64,000 nucleotides of DNA from Phoenix dactylifera (Eukaryota > Streptophyta > Magnoliopsida > Arecales > Arecaceae), in NCBI RefSeq assembly GCF_009389715.1, contig NC_052393.1, positions 5,394,001-5,458,000 on the forward strand, in the 5' to 3' direction. The notes under the pieces were generated by a model that saw only the letters and a list, made by a program, of their open reading frames with translations, searched no databases and was not told the DNA's origin. The position numbers and the translations under genes were made by a program. Shown here piece by piece: positions 1 to 11,580 of the stretch (positions are counted from its first letter, which is position 1; every line of letters begins with the position of its first letter).

Positions 1-2115
1 TGTTCAGAAACGTGATGCTGGATGCATCAGTCTTATTATGTTCAGATTTTGCTCGTGAGAACGAAGTTTTCTTCTAGGACAAGAATTAAGATTCTTTTGG
101 TCTTAGAGGGCCTAGGAACTTGAACTCTTGGTGGCATAAGATGGCTGCCATAGGATGAGTTAGAAGTTTCTTTCCTAGATGCAGATGCAGGGTCTATGTT
201 GGGGTCTGATGATATTCTTCTCTCTTTGATCAGTATGGAATCCTGTCTCTTTGATCAGGAGAGAAGCCTATAGTGATTATGGGTGTTGGGTATCGGAATT
301 GAAAATGCAGTTGTGTGGACTATTGTTCAAAATTAGAAGATGCAGCTTCTGTTTGTTGAGGAAGAGGAGTCTTGGATAAAAACGTGTGATGTGATTATAT
401 ATATCATAAGTGGAAATTGTAATGTTACACTTCTTCATAGTGTCGTTATATTGTGTCCGAGTGGAAAAGTATAGGAATATTTCATTTGTTTTCTCTAAGG
501 CCCTATTTTAGGGAGGATAATAATGGAGTTTTCAACTAGGTTTTTCAGATCTCAGAAATGTGTTTGTGATGCACTTCCATGGTCTTTATGTTTCTCCTTG
601 TTAATATACTTGTGCCCTTTCGAAATGAATTGTGGTTTAAGATCATTGTTGATGAAGCAATTATTACCATTTCTTAAAGAAGTGTTATTGTAGAGTTTGA
701 TTTTGGTTGGTCAAAATAGATTTTGGGCCTTAAATAATTGTCTGAGTGTTCCTGTAATGAGATCACGTTTAATGGGTAAATTAATTTAGATTATCATGCG
801 ATGGTTTCCCTTAGTATATTTAGGCGAGGTACTTTGGACATTAAGTATATGATACTACAGAGGAGTAGCACTTAATTTGTAATTTTATAGGTTCTGCTTT
901 GATCTAGATGGATCGGTGTCCTTTTGTTTTTGGTCGACTTGAATATCCACACTATGCATTTGAATTAAAAAATTATGAAGAATAACATCTTGGAAATATG
1001 ATTGAGTCTATGGCGTCTATCAAAATAAATCACAATAGCTAGTCTTTGATTTTATTGGTGCAAGTAATGAGGGGATAATTGAATGGTGACTGTGTCATGT
1101 GATCACCGCCATGAGTTTTTTTTTCTTCTGATTTTTGAGTAACAAATAAGTTTAGAATGTGAGGTGGTGTGAATATGAACGAGGATTGATGTGGTAGTCT
1201 TGCTCTCTATGGGCAATAACATTTAGAAGCGTAGGTTTCTCCTTCAAGGGCTCGAGGTAGTTCATATTGGAAAATCATTGTTGGAGTGGGTTTTGTAGGA
1301 TAATCTGTGTTTTGGTGGTTAGCCCTTTTCTTCTAAGGGATGGATATATGAATTGCTCATCTTGTTTGATCTTCCAATACTAAATGGTCTTTACCGTGGT
1401 CTGGTGTTCTCAACCCTAGAGAAATCAATGGGGGACGTGGGAGAATGGAGAGGTGTTGGGGGTACAAGGCACGGCATGCTACATAGAATGCACTGTGTCT
1501 ATATGGATATATAATCACCAACATTGATATATAGCCTTTATAATCACAGCTGCTATGTAATACATTATAAGATACTCCTAGGTAATCGTAGTCAATAGTT
1601 GTTGCTAGTTGGTAATAGTTGTCTATATGACTTGATAATTTCTTTGCACACAACAACACCCTCCGCTTTAAAAGTGCTCCAAAGAAGAGTTACATGCCAA
1701 ATCCATTGCTAGATGACAAGATCTCCTGGTGCGCACTAATGCCACCACTCAAGAACTCGTCTTTCTAAACACCTATCAATAGCTCCTGCATCGTTGTCAC
1801 TTATTCCACCCTTGTAGTATGTGGCTGGATTCGAACTCTTTAACTCAGAGGAATCTAAAAGCTATACCTATAAAGCAGGCAAGGTAGATAAGTCTGCACG
1901 AGTGTATGAGATCCATTGAAGCCAACTCTGAAGATGGGATAAATGATGGTCTCATGTCAACCTTTTGGGAGTGTCTTTGACCTCCTACGGAATTTTTCCA
2001 TGAAATGCTTGAAGTTAGTCTCACATTAGTCGCCTCTCATGCGGACCGCAGCAAGTAAAGATTACCCTAAGGTAAGAATTGAGGAAAATCTTCTGAAGCT
2101 TTATTAACAATTACG
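1..2115. other. AT-rich sequence without a recognisable gene
   Basis: I find no open frame with a recognisable protein here. The longest frame (1357-1659, minus, 100 codons) shows no family features. The texture looks like strongly decayed retroelement sequence, and it abuts an LTR-like remnant at 2116, but no reverse transcriptase, integrase or primer-binding site could be read. This is an absence call, not a positive identification. Confidence 0.4.
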
Positions 2116-2391
2116 TGATGCCAAAAGAGTACAACTATAGTCTATTTATAGATGAGACTCCTAAAGCTAACAGGCTTTCTATAAAAATTTTCTAAAGAAA
2201 ATAAAATAGATTCTTAAGTTCTATTGGATTTCTAACTCATTTAAATTATGAGTTGTAGAATGGTGTTTTCATAATTTTTGGAAGTTTATCAGGATTGATT
2301 CATCTTTGATAAATTGTTAATAATTTTGTCGTCCGACCTTTATTTTGGATGATTCATGATTCGTTGAAAGCTAACCTGATTTTTGGCATCA
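2116..2391. mobile_element. LTR-like remnant with inverted termini
   Basis: A 276-bp segment begins TGATGCCAAAA and ends TTTTTGGCATCA, so its ends are TG...CA and form an 11-bp inverted repeat. A TATA-like stretch (TATTTATAG) lies near its left end, as in a short LTR. The flanking 5-mers (ttacg and tgaca) do not match, so no target-site duplication supports it. It could be a decayed solo or TRIM-type LTR, or one end of an element filling 1-2115. Confidence 0.35.
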
Positions 2392-2840
2392 TGACAGTGG
2401 CTTCAAATAAAAATTTTAATTATATTAATATTGGTGAAGCTTCCTTTTGGACTGATGTGCATTAGGTTGCTTCTCTAAAATATGGTTGGATATAAATTTT
2501 AAAATTTTAGCTCATTAGACATAAACAAATGATGAGAGAATTGGAATATTTATTGGTAACTTGATTTATAATTCAAAAAACTGCATGAACCATCTGTCCT
2601 TATGTTAGTGATGATAGCCATGATCCTACCACCTTAATAGCTATAAAACATTTTAAGTTTTCATGACCAAAAATTACGAGGAGTGGACCGGCAAAACCAA
2701 TGTAAACTCAAATCTTTAATACCAACGTATCCTAAGCTTGTGATTGTGTTCAGTAATTAATGATATAAACGAAGATATCATTCCAATCAAAAAGAGCCAT
2801 TGTACGTCCAATCCACCCTCCCATCTCCCTCCTGCTCGGC
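2392..2840. other. Spacer and 3' flank of the RAV-type gene
   Basis: This AT-rich stretch has no open frame of interest. Its right end (about 2760-2840) is immediately 3' of the AP2/B3 gene stop codon and should contain that gene's 3'UTR. I did not find a clear polyadenylation signal that fixes its end. Confidence 0.4.
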
Positions 2841-3917
2841 TCAACTAACCCACACCCCAAAGATCTTCACCCCTTTCATCTCCTGCTCCCCCTGTGTCAC
2901 TCCTGACGCTGCCATTGGCCCGGATATCACCTCCTCCTCTTCCTCCTCTTCATCCACCTCTATTTTATAACTGAGGCCTAAACCGAACGTCACATTCCCA
3001 TTTTCCTGGCCCCGTCCTTGTCGACAGGGCACTGCTTCAATCATGCAATATGCCCTCCGCGGGCCCTCTCGCTCCTCGCAGCGGTAGAAGGTAACAGAAT
3101 CCTTTGCCTGAAGTCCCTTCTCCTTCACAAACTTATTCCAGCCCTTGGTGAAGACGTAACTCTGGCTGCTCTTCCAGTAACAATACCGGAAGACCCACAG
3201 CCGGCTCTCTAGGTCCTGGAACTCAAGCAGGAGCTCGTCATCGGACTCCGGAGACACCGCGGGGAAGAACCTCGTTGCGTGCTTCTTCGGTATCACCAGC
3301 CTGTTCAGCTTCCCGACGTCGCTCGGCGTCAGCTCCTTGGTAAACATTTCGCAGCAGGTGTTGCAGCTGCCACCGCCACCGCAGCCGCCGCTGCCAATTC
3401 CACTGCGAGGTGAGCCCCTTGGTGGTGCTACCGGGGAGGCCTGAGGCGACTGCATCACCCGCAGGTACTCCGCGAACCTCGACTCGTACGACCCACTCCT
3501 GATCATCTCGAGAACCGCCTCGGTGGAGAACTGCTCCTGGAACCGAGGCTCGTGGATGGTGAGCTCGTTCCACGGGAGGTTGCGGTGGGAGTCGCCACGG
3601 TGCAGCTTGATGGCCGCGCTGTCGTAGGCCGCCGCCGCCGCGAGCTCCGACTTGAACGTGCCCAGCCAGATCCTGTTGTGGTGGGCGTAGATCTGTGCGC
3701 CCCAATGCCCATTTTGTTGCAGCACAACACCCTTGTACCGCATTGACGAGCTTGGCCGCTGCATGATCGACGGGCCGTCGCCGTCGCCGTCGCCGTCGGT
3801 CGAGCCCTCGCCTTCGCGTGCTGCAGTCGCTGTGGTGGTCATGGACAGCATGCTGCCAACCTCAACGACGCTACCGGCGTCGACCATGCTAACGTCATCG
3901 TCCTTTGCTTGAAACAT
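2841..3917 (-). CDS. AP2/ERF-B3 (RAV-family) transcription factor
   Basis: This is an intronless 358-residue nuclear DNA-binding protein. An AP2/ERF domain spans about residues 59-118, with [14 protein letters not shown] and WLGTF motifs. A B3 domain spans about 190-296, with [38 protein letters not shown] and FVKEKGL. The AP2 plus B3 architecture defines the RAV family; the details ([17 protein letters not shown]) resemble the Arabidopsis At1g50680/At1g51120 subgroup more than TEM1/RAV1. The C-terminus reads VKIFGVWVS, close to the R/KLFGV repression motif of RAV proteins, so it is probably a repressor. Before the AP2 domain is a short DG repeat; near the C-terminus is a run of glutamates. 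The chosen ATG is the first in the frame. A 5'UTR intron probably lies just upstream. RAV proteins usually bind CAACA/CACCTG bipartite sites; the specific targets of this one cannot be read from the sequence. Confidence 0.92.
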   Translation of the reverse strand: MFQAKDDDVSMVDAGSVVEVGSMLSMTTTATAAREGEGSTDGDGDGDGPSIMQRPSSSMRYKGVVLQQNGHWGAQIYAHHNRIWLGTFKSELAAAAAYDSAAIKLHRGDSHRNLPWNELTIHEPRFQEQFSTEAVLEMIRSGSYESRFAEYLRVMQSPQASPVAPPRGSPRSGIGSGGCGGGGSCNTCCEMFTKELTPSDVGKLNRLVIPKKHATRFFPAVSPESDDELLLEFQDLESRLWVFRYCYWKSSQSYVFTKGWNKFVKEKGLQAKDSVTFYRCEEREGPRRAYCMIEAVPCRQGRGQENGNVTFGLGLSYKIEVDEEEEEEEVISGPMAASGVTQGEQEMKGVKIFGVWVS

Positions 3918-4399
3918 GTTGCAGGCGGAGCCTGCAACGGAGAATAATGGAAAGCCTCGGCAGTCCTCTTCCTCGGAGGGAAACCTGACGAGAGGCCATC
4001 CATCAATCCCATATTAGACACGATCGATGGAGCAGTAGTTATTAGATACCAATGAGATAGATACATGCAAAATATAATAAAAGTTGGTATCGGTAGCCCA
4101 TCATGAGATGCAATGCGATATAGTGTTACGATAAGAAAGAGAATAAGAAAAGAAGGATGTCATTACCTGGGGAAAAGGAGAGATGAAGGGGCGGTGGTCC
4201 GTCGAGAAGGCATGGCGAGAGATGTAGAGTTCCAAAAGAGAAGGATTTGGGGTGACGAGATGAAGTTTTTAGAAAGATAGGAGGGGATGAATGGGCGAAG
4301 AGACGACTGAAAGAAGGAAATAAATCCCGGGGGATGGGCAGAGGGTGGAAGGAGAACGGGGACTAATTTGGGAAAGGTGGGGTTGGCCGTCTCCTCCAA
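3918..4399 (-). promoter_or_regulatory. 5' leader of the RAV gene with probable 5'UTR intron
   Basis: Reading the minus strand, a good donor (CCCCAG|GTAATG, exon ending at 4167) and a good acceptor (CCGTTGCAG, intron ending at 3932) bracket a 235-bp intron whose removal brings the leader to within about 15 nt of the start codon. The upstream leader exon is GC-richer than its surroundings. The splice pattern is inferred; the transcription start is not fixed. Confidence 0.5.
3919..3939. repeat. Perfect 9-bp inverted repeat beside the RAV start codon
   Basis: On the + strand GTTGCAGGC is followed by the 3-nt spacer GGA and its exact complement GCCTGCAAC. It ends 2 nt from the ATG of the AP2/B3 gene and contains the predicted splice acceptor. 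In unspliced RNA it would fold into a 9-bp GC-rich hairpin at the start codon; splicing would remove one arm. Confidence 0.75.
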
Positions 4400-4564
4400 A
4401 TTAGAAAACTTAGTGGGTTAACAGGGATCCTCTGAAATTTGACAGGCGGATTGGCCAGCGAAAACAAAAATAAATCTCGGTTGGTCTTGATGCCGTGCAA
4501 GAAAAAAAACGGTTGTAAGGACACCCAAGCCACCTTGTGCTCTCACTAAGGTTGTCAATCCAAT

Positions 4565-4582
4565 GAGAGAGAGAGAGAGAGA
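4565..4582. repeat. (GA)n microsatellite
   Basis: About nine GA units, upstream of the RAV gene leader. GA/CT tracts are common in plant promoters; no specific function is shown. Confidence 0.8.
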
Positions 4583-5036
4583 TCTAGCTCATGGAATTGC
4601 GTTCTTAATGCACTAAATTGTGAGAACGCCCACGTCGGACTTTCTTAAAGGCATCGGAAACCTAATAATTAATGGTCTGGGTGTGAAGTTGGGCCTTTTT
4701 TTTTTGAGTGTTTTCAGAAACATGTGCATAATAATATTTTTATGGAAAAAAAAAAAGAAATCTTGACTGCTGCAACTGAAACCCCAATTCCCTGTAAATT
4801 CCACCTTAACTGCAGTGCTTGGTTTGGATGTCTGAACAAACTCTATGCAATCTGTGTGCTGGCTTCTAATCTGTCGCTTACGTGTGGTCCAAAATATTGC
4901 GTTAGAGATTTGTTCAATATTTGGTTAACCGGTATGGCTCAAGGCAAAAACGGATGTAGAATTTTTGATCCTACCTATTTGACTGTTTTATTTTTCTTTT
5001 TCTTTTTTGCTAAAATGGAAGTATCATACATAATAT

Positions 5037-5200
5037 GTATGAATACATGCAGTCAAAAAAATTAAAAAGTAAAACATCGTGGAGGGCACTAGGCAACTCT
5101 GCATCTTTCACCCATAGGAGGTTCTCTGAATGGTTGGCAACAAAGGACGCCACCCAATCCACAGCCGCATTCGCTTTTTTGATTTGTCGAAACGCATCTC
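5037..5200 (-). mobile_element. LINE 3'-end fragment (RNase H C-terminus)
   Basis: Translated on the minus strand this reads AAVDWVASFVANHSENLLWV followed by a short tail. That is the C-terminal end of the RNase H-like domain found in plant L1-type non-LTR retrotransposons. The same end is present at 27.25-27.6 kb, where it reads MADWVVSFVANHSG. Just past it (4985-5040) is a T-rich stretch with a TATGATA-like motif, matching the 3' tail of the second copy. The 5' part of the element is missing, as expected of 5'-truncated LINE insertions. Confidence 0.65.
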
Positions 5201-8200
5201 CTCAACCTTTTCAGATTTTTCTGCTCATTTGATTCATTTTGTTTGGTTTATCTTGTAGGCTGGTATAGGTCGCCCATGTTTAATTGAATGACATCCACTA
5301 CAAGTATCATATTGCAAGAGTTCTGTCGCATGTTTAATACAAGGATTGTGAAAGATATGGTGAAGCAATATTACTTCAGGATTAAAAAGGGGATGAAGGA
5401 TCTTTATTTTATCCAAATCCTACCTGTTTATAGCCCTAGGTGTCTTGTGAAAGAGTCAACGGAGACTAACTTGGGCAGGATATTGTTGGAACAGCCATGT
5501 AAATCTTGGACTGGATTATCTCATTTTGTCTGAGTGATACAGTTGGTATATCATTTCGTTCGTTAGAAAGGATATTAATAAAGAACATAGCATCAAATTA
5601 TGATTTTTAAAATGATTTAGTTTTCCCCCATATCCCTTTTAGGAAAACTTTCATGGAAGTTTAAATGTCTTCTAATGTATTGTTGTATCGTGAATACACA
5701 ACTTTTATATTGATTTATTTTTTATAAATTTTGTAGAAAGGAACATAATTATTGATTTTTCAAGTTGAAGTGTTAACCGGTTAATCTGCACGACCTCGTG
5801 GAGAATAATTCACTATCGCTTTTGAGAAAATGTATAGTAGGAGGTAGAAGAAAGCATTACTCGGTTTCAAGTTGGAACACAACTAGGGCTATTACGCGAG
5901 ATCTATCTCCAGACATTGGTTCCCTAGGGAAGTAGAAATCAGGCTTTTTCATTGCTTAGAAACTTAGGTAGAGGAGGAGATGATGTTGGCGGGAAAAAAA
6001 GTAGGGATTAGGCTGTAGAAAAATTTATATACTATCTCATAGTATGTAGAACAATATGATCACTTCTCAAATAAGATTGGCTGGCCTAGGATCACCACAA
6101 ACAAGAACTAAATATAAGAATTTGTGGCAGAATTGCGAGAAGAAAATAATATTAAAGAGAGAATAAGTTTTCAAAGAGAGAAATTTTTGGAGAGATAAAT
6201 AAATATTTGTATTAATAAAAAAGTTATAAGATTCACTCCCTCTTTCCCTTCACTTCTAAAACTATGACGTAGAACGACGTAGCCACGCTAGAGGAAGAAC
6301 CGCCTGACTTTCTCACCATCAGAACTTCGGCTTTCTTTATAAAAAAAAAAAACTAAGATACTCTTACAAAGACACTTCTTAAGTTAGCATTATAGCAATG
6401 TGAAATAGGAAAAGCCTTATTGTATTGAGATTGCAATTTTATGATCCAAGTAAGAAGATGTGCAATCAAGACCTTAATTTGCGCAATACATGATTAAGCT
6501 GGCAATAAGTAGTGCTTCCCTCTCTAAATCATAAACCTTTAATGCTGTCCTAATTCATATCCATTGCCTGTCTTGGTCATTTAGATATACTAATATATAA
6601 TTACTAAGGGAGTCCCCTATAATATAAGTATATGATGCAAGTATCTTGAGAGATAACAGTACTTAAGACTCGAACCACTGTTGCAACACTTTGGATAATA
6701 ATATCAAAGTTGAAACCACTAATAATGTAATATAGAAGAGAAAAGGGTTAGATGAAGTACATGTTTTAGGCGTCTGTTGCTCCTCCTCCTCCTCTTTTAT
6801 TTGATGAAAACCTCCTCTTCCTTCTTTGCCCAACTCCAACTGCATAATTTTTATAACGCGTTACAAAGAAAATAATGAAAAGATTAACATAATCCTGCAT
6901 ATTATATACCTGAACTGATTTAACTATTCTTCCTTGCCAAAGTGTAAGGTTTCATCTCAGAAATGGGGGTCGGTTGGGGAAGGGAGTAGATAGAAGAAGA
7001 GGAGGGCATGAAAAAAATGTTGGATTGAGATGCTTGGATCTAGGATTTAAGTATTGGAATTAGAGACGTTGGGTATCCATGGAATGCAGGTATAGGACTT
7101 CAAACAAGCACTTGTACTCTTTTTTTTTTTTGTTAAGAAATCAGAGAAGAATCCTCTTCTCAGTCCAAGAATGATCATCTCCTCAATCATGCATAGAAAA
7201 TACCAGAAAGTATGTTATTGGTACATTTTTACTACTTCAATTAAGGAGCAATTAGCAGCAAACAGTGCCTAAATTTACGATTTGCAAATGTATGCAATAT
7301 CCGCTGATGTCTTTATACCATAAATATTTGTCATATAGATGCTTAACAAGCATCTTATATACTATAAAACTTGAGGCCGTACTAACTCGATCGGCAATCA
7401 AATATTCCCTTCAAATACCATTTCAAGCGAGCCGCAGGAAATCTGGAAAGATTCCTTAATTGGGTCTGTCAAATCTCGCAAAAAATTTCTCTATCACTCG
7501 GTATTTGTATTTTGTACTGCTCTCGGAAACCTGGTTCTATTTGGGTAACTCAAACTAAGATGTGTTTATGATTTGATTAGATACCAAGAGGCTGAGTTTA
7601 GCCAGATCAATCTGGGATTTCCTATGGACCAGTTTGACATTGATTGCTGAAGATAAATTCCGTAGGATCTTGTATCTCTGTGTGTATATGTGTGTCAGGT
7701 TTTTCATACTACTAAAGTGAGATTCGGGCCGTATTCGACTAAAGTCAACCTTTGATCCAAAGCAAGAACAGATGAACGAAATAGAGAATCGCCATCAACT
7801 ATATGAACCTAGGTATGACATGAGCAAATCTACCAACCCACAGTGCTCGGGGTTGAGAGATGTGAAGTGAGAACCATTGAACCGCGCCACCTCGCAAGAA
7901 AGAAAAAGAAAAAGAAAGACAACAATTGCATGGGTGAGCCAAAAGTCCGATCAACCACGACACATGTTACATTAAGCTCTCTATTTTTTCCTTGCTTACA
8001 TTCTAACAACAGACCAAGACCATGCATAATTCCAAACCTAATCCATTTCTATTACCGAACAAGATATAATATCTATTTCGTCAGTTCAGATTCTATCTAA
8101 CCAGACCACTAATACATGTAAACTTTATCAAGAACACATTTTAATATTTGATTCTTAACACGCATAGTTCTATTTAACAATATATATTATTATTAACTAA

Positions 8201-8580
8201 AATCTAAAGCATGATCGGTTGAATTAACTTCGAAGATGGATTATATTTTTAAATAAAAAATGATCAAAATCAGTTCAGTTTAGATGAGACTGGATTATTT
8301 TTTTCATCAATTTCAGATGAAAAATGGCCTGACCCAATCCATTTGCAATACAACCTATTTCATTCCTTGTATCCCATGCATACACGCCACCTGCAGTCCT
8401 AGCATTAAGCCTGCATCTCACACGTACATGCCAATGACTTAGTCCTAGTGCCTTTTCTTCCGGTACAATAATCGAATTATTTTCTAACATCATATACCTA
8501 AACATTAATTTTCCAAAAAAAATATCAAAATTTTTTCCTGTAAACTGAACGGATCCAAAAAAAAAAGAAGCTCACATTAT
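5201..8580. other. AT-rich intergenic sequence, no gene found
   Basis: Only short frames of 60-85 codons occur, none with recognisable features, plus scattered poly(A)/poly(T) runs (for example about 7119-7131). I see no RNA gene, complete transposon or regulatory element that can be supported. Confidence 0.45.
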
Positions 8581-8726
8581 ATCCGTACAGAATTGGCTGT
8601 ATTATTAGGATAAAGCCCCAGAAATTATTCCTTATTTACAAGAGAAAACAGGATTAAAAAAGAGAAACCATAATTACAAAGGTGGATACTTTCAATATTG
8701 CTCGGCCTAAGACTCGGCTAGTCTTC

Positions 8727-10273
8727 TTAGTGGCTTCCTGGGTCCACCCCAACAGACTTCAGCGTCTCCACTTTCTTTGGCCTGCAAAGAATTAAAAAAC
8801 TAATTAATAATGTCTTACTGTAAAGAGCTAAATAACGACGACCTAACTCTCTGATCTTGTATATTATTGTTCCTTAATAATAGCTGGGGAAGGATTTTGA
8901 GCCCAAAATCGAACCCAAATTTATAAAATAGTAACCCAAGTCAACCCAATAATTGGGCCGGTTTGTGTTGAGCCCAGCCGGAGTTACAACCATGCCTTTA
9001 GAGGCACCGTCATATATTTAAACAAGGATGGATTCCAATCAAGCCATCATCAATTGTAGCCATTAGACCCCATTTATGGGGTAGAAATAATGGCATCATT
9101 TTTGTATTTGCCAATCTGCATATGTCTATTAATAATGACCCTATGTTCTAGCATCCGAAGTTAACTTAATAAATATCCTCCTAAATATCGAATTTTACAT
9201 TAATATCTTTTCAAAATTGATATTTATACGTATATCCTCATAAAACACTTATTTTACTATTTTATTTTATTTTATTTTTTATTTTTATATATGTACGCGC
9301 ACCATCTAATGTCGTTAAAAAATAGCAATTTTAAATTAAAATGACTAAAATACCTTTAATGGTAGATGTGAACAAAAAATATTTATAAAATAAAAAAATA
9401 ATTTCAAAATTATATATTATTATTAATTAAAATAAATCAAGTTTTTATTAATGGCATTAGAAAAATCGTTATATTAGAATATTTATGTAAAAATATTATT
9501 TTATGAGAGCGCAGAAATAAATATAAATTTTAATAGAGTATTTTTGTAGATTTAAATTTTTAGAAAGATATTCATAAAAAAAACCCAATTAACTTTATAT
9601 AGTTTTTAGAAAGATATTAATCCACCGTATATACGTACCCGTCGTAAGAGGCGGGGTGGTCGTTGGCCCGGGTGGGATCGGAGATGCCGGCCCGGACGGC
9701 GTCCAAGTCCTGGAGGTGGGCGACCCTGCGGAAGACGGATTTGCGGACGAATCGGTCAGCCTCGGCGGCGGCCCAGTCGGGGTCTTCTACCTCCGGCACC
9801 GTCTCTCTCTTCTTCTTGCTCACCAGAACGTTGGGCGCGTACAGCAGCTCGTGCTTCGCCGTGTACAGCCCGAACGACACCGATAACGCTATCAGCCCCA
9901 CCGCCACATACACCGGCACAAAGTCCCCCCTGCTACTCATCCAGTTTTTAATTCATTATACGGGACTCATCATGATATCAACTCCCTCTTGTTAGTATGA
10001 TAAAACAGAGAGATATACTGGAAGCGAGAGAGGAGAAATCTTTAGACCTTGGTTTGGAGGCATGATGTCGGCCCAAGAAATCATTTGCAGTTGGTGTGAA
10101 GGCCTTCATCTTCGGCTCCGTCGACGTGGTGAATCGCCGAGAATTCGCCAGGGATCTCCACATGTTCTTGCGAACATAGAAAGCTACGGTTTAATTACGA
10201 CTGTTTGAAAGAAAAGAAAAGAAAAGAAAAGAGCAACGCAAGGTGCATAACTCACCGCCATCCTTGAAGCCAT
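8727..10273 (-). CDS. B12D/MLRQ-like small mitochondrial protein, four exons
   Basis: My splice model joins 10273-10256, 10166-10048, 9929-9639 and 8781-8727 and gives a 160-residue protein with all phases consistent. Exon 1 codes only six residues (MASRMA) before GTGAGT. Exon 2 is rich in Arg, Ser and Thr (WRSLANSRRFTTS), typical of a mitochondrial presequence. Exon 3 carries a single membrane segment (VPVYVAVGLIALSVSFGLY, about 50-68) followed by APNVLVSKKKRE, the layout of the B12D/MLRQ (NDUFA4-like) family. Exon 4 supplies the end KVETLKSVGVDPGSH. Family members are linked to respiratory complexes; the exact role of this one is not shown. If the exon 3 donor (GG|GTACGT at 9638) is not used, the frame runs on to a stop at 9617. 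The splice sites are inferred from consensus and phase only. Confidence 0.65.
8782..9638 (-). other. Third intron of the B12D-like gene
   Basis: An 857-bp AT-rich intron, from donor GTACGT to acceptor TTTGCAG. It holds decayed repeat-like sequence (about 8880-9000, with CCCAA/GGGCC motifs) and otherwise only AT-rich filler. Confidence 0.6.
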
Positions 10274-10625
10274 GGAGGATGATCGAGAGCGATCGAAAAG
10301 ATGGAATACGAGAGCAGGAGAAGAAAGTAGCGAGGATGGGAACTAGAGAAGCAACGGGTCTATTCTTTGCTTACGGCCGGGTTGTGGTAGGGACGGGAAT
10401 GATGGGTGGTAGCTATGAAGGCGCATGGGGGCGAACGAGAGCGGGGCCAAGGTGGCCCGAGGAGAGTGGAGTTGGGACACGTGGAGTCGAGGGAAAGGGG
10501 ACGCGCGTTGGAGAAGGTGCTCGAAGCGACAAGAGAGCCGGCGAGAAAGAGACCGGAGGGCGGAGCTTATCCAAAAGGATAGGAAGAGGCGTCATGACCT
10601 GACTTTAGTGCGAGAAATTGTACCC
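10274..10625 (-). promoter_or_regulatory. Leader and proximal promoter region of the B12D-like gene
   Basis: A GC-richer, purine-rich (+ strand) stretch directly upstream of the start codon at 10273. It has overlapping frames on both strands that look like compositional artefacts. No clear TATA box is visible, consistent with a TATA-less housekeeping promoter. The transcription start is not fixed. Confidence 0.4.
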
Positions 10626-10663
10626 TAGACCCGATCTACCAGCTCATCTGTAGACCGGGTCTA
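10626..10663. repeat. 14-bp inverted repeat
   Basis: TAGACCCGATCTAC and GTAGACCGGGTCTA pair with one mismatch around a 10-nt loop, about 350 bp upstream of the B12D-like start codon. It may be a foldback transposon end or a cis element; no flanking duplication was found. Confidence 0.6.
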
Positions 10664-10713
10664 TGGTATCAATGGTTTTTAGTCAAAGTTTGGGCTGCAG
10701 CGGTGGGACAATA

Positions 10714-11580
10714 TGCCACGCCCCGAAGCTAAATAGACTCCGCATATCTATATCGTGAATTCGTGAGCCATGTAAGACTATAAATCATATCAAAGCGATA
10801 ATAATTTTTAAAAATTTATCCAATCAAAGCTCATTTGGTTCTTACAATAGTTTCTAAGTGACATAAGTTAACATGTGCCCACTACTAATCCTGACTCAAA
10901 TAAAGTGTTCTAACTAGACTGACTAAAAATCTAATGACTGAAAGTATTTTCAAAAAACTAACGCATACTCCAAGTCCTAAGCAATCATGCCTCTGGATCT
11001 AAAAAAAATAGAGAAAATATAATAATAAGCTATACTAGCCAAGTAAGTAATATAATAGTTCAGAGTAGAATCAAAACATACCAGATATTTAATTTAAACA
11101 CAAAATTATGATTGGAAAATAAATTAGAAGTAACATATTTTCTTTTAAAATTTACTAAACATTTTAGGAAGGATTTCTTGAGAGCCAGACTAGTTGCTTC
11201 CTAAAAGCTATTTGGACCGGAACTTACATTTCATCGAATTGCTTAGCTCTAGTTTTCGTTCATTCTGTGCTCTATAAGTACCCATTATTCTAAAGCAGGA
11301 GGGAACTGCTTCCGAGTGATCAAATCAACTGATGGTTTCCAAAGCTTTCATTTTATCATTTGGTTTCACATTTTATTATCATTCTTGTTATAGTGTAACT
11401 CAAATAAGTTAGCCACTAAGACTTTTTGTTTAGCAATTATCATATGTGAGAATTCATACAGACATATATTTAGTCTTACATTAATTATTCGTTGGAGAAA
11501 TCTTGAATACTTATAGATAACTCAAGAATCCATAAAATACCTTTCAGGTAGTTTTTATGGGCAAGGTCTTGACTGTTACA
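10714..11580. mobile_element. Possible decayed solo LTR
   Basis: It begins TGCCACGCCCCGAAGC and ends GACTGTTACA. The CGCCCCGA-type start and TTACA end recall LTRs of plant Gypsy elements, and a TATA-like CTATAAGTA lies at about 11271. The flanking 5-mers (caata and ctatc) match at only three of five positions. No internal coding region is present. Confidence 0.3.

Noticed and set aside
1825-1850. tRNA-like B box (GAGTTCGAATCC on the minus strand)
   Set aside because: No matching A box, acceptor stem or cloverleaf could be formed around it.
3018-3746. Frames antisense or out of frame to the AP2/B3 gene
   Set aside because: They are shadows of a GC-rich coding region with a clear two-domain protein on the minus strand.
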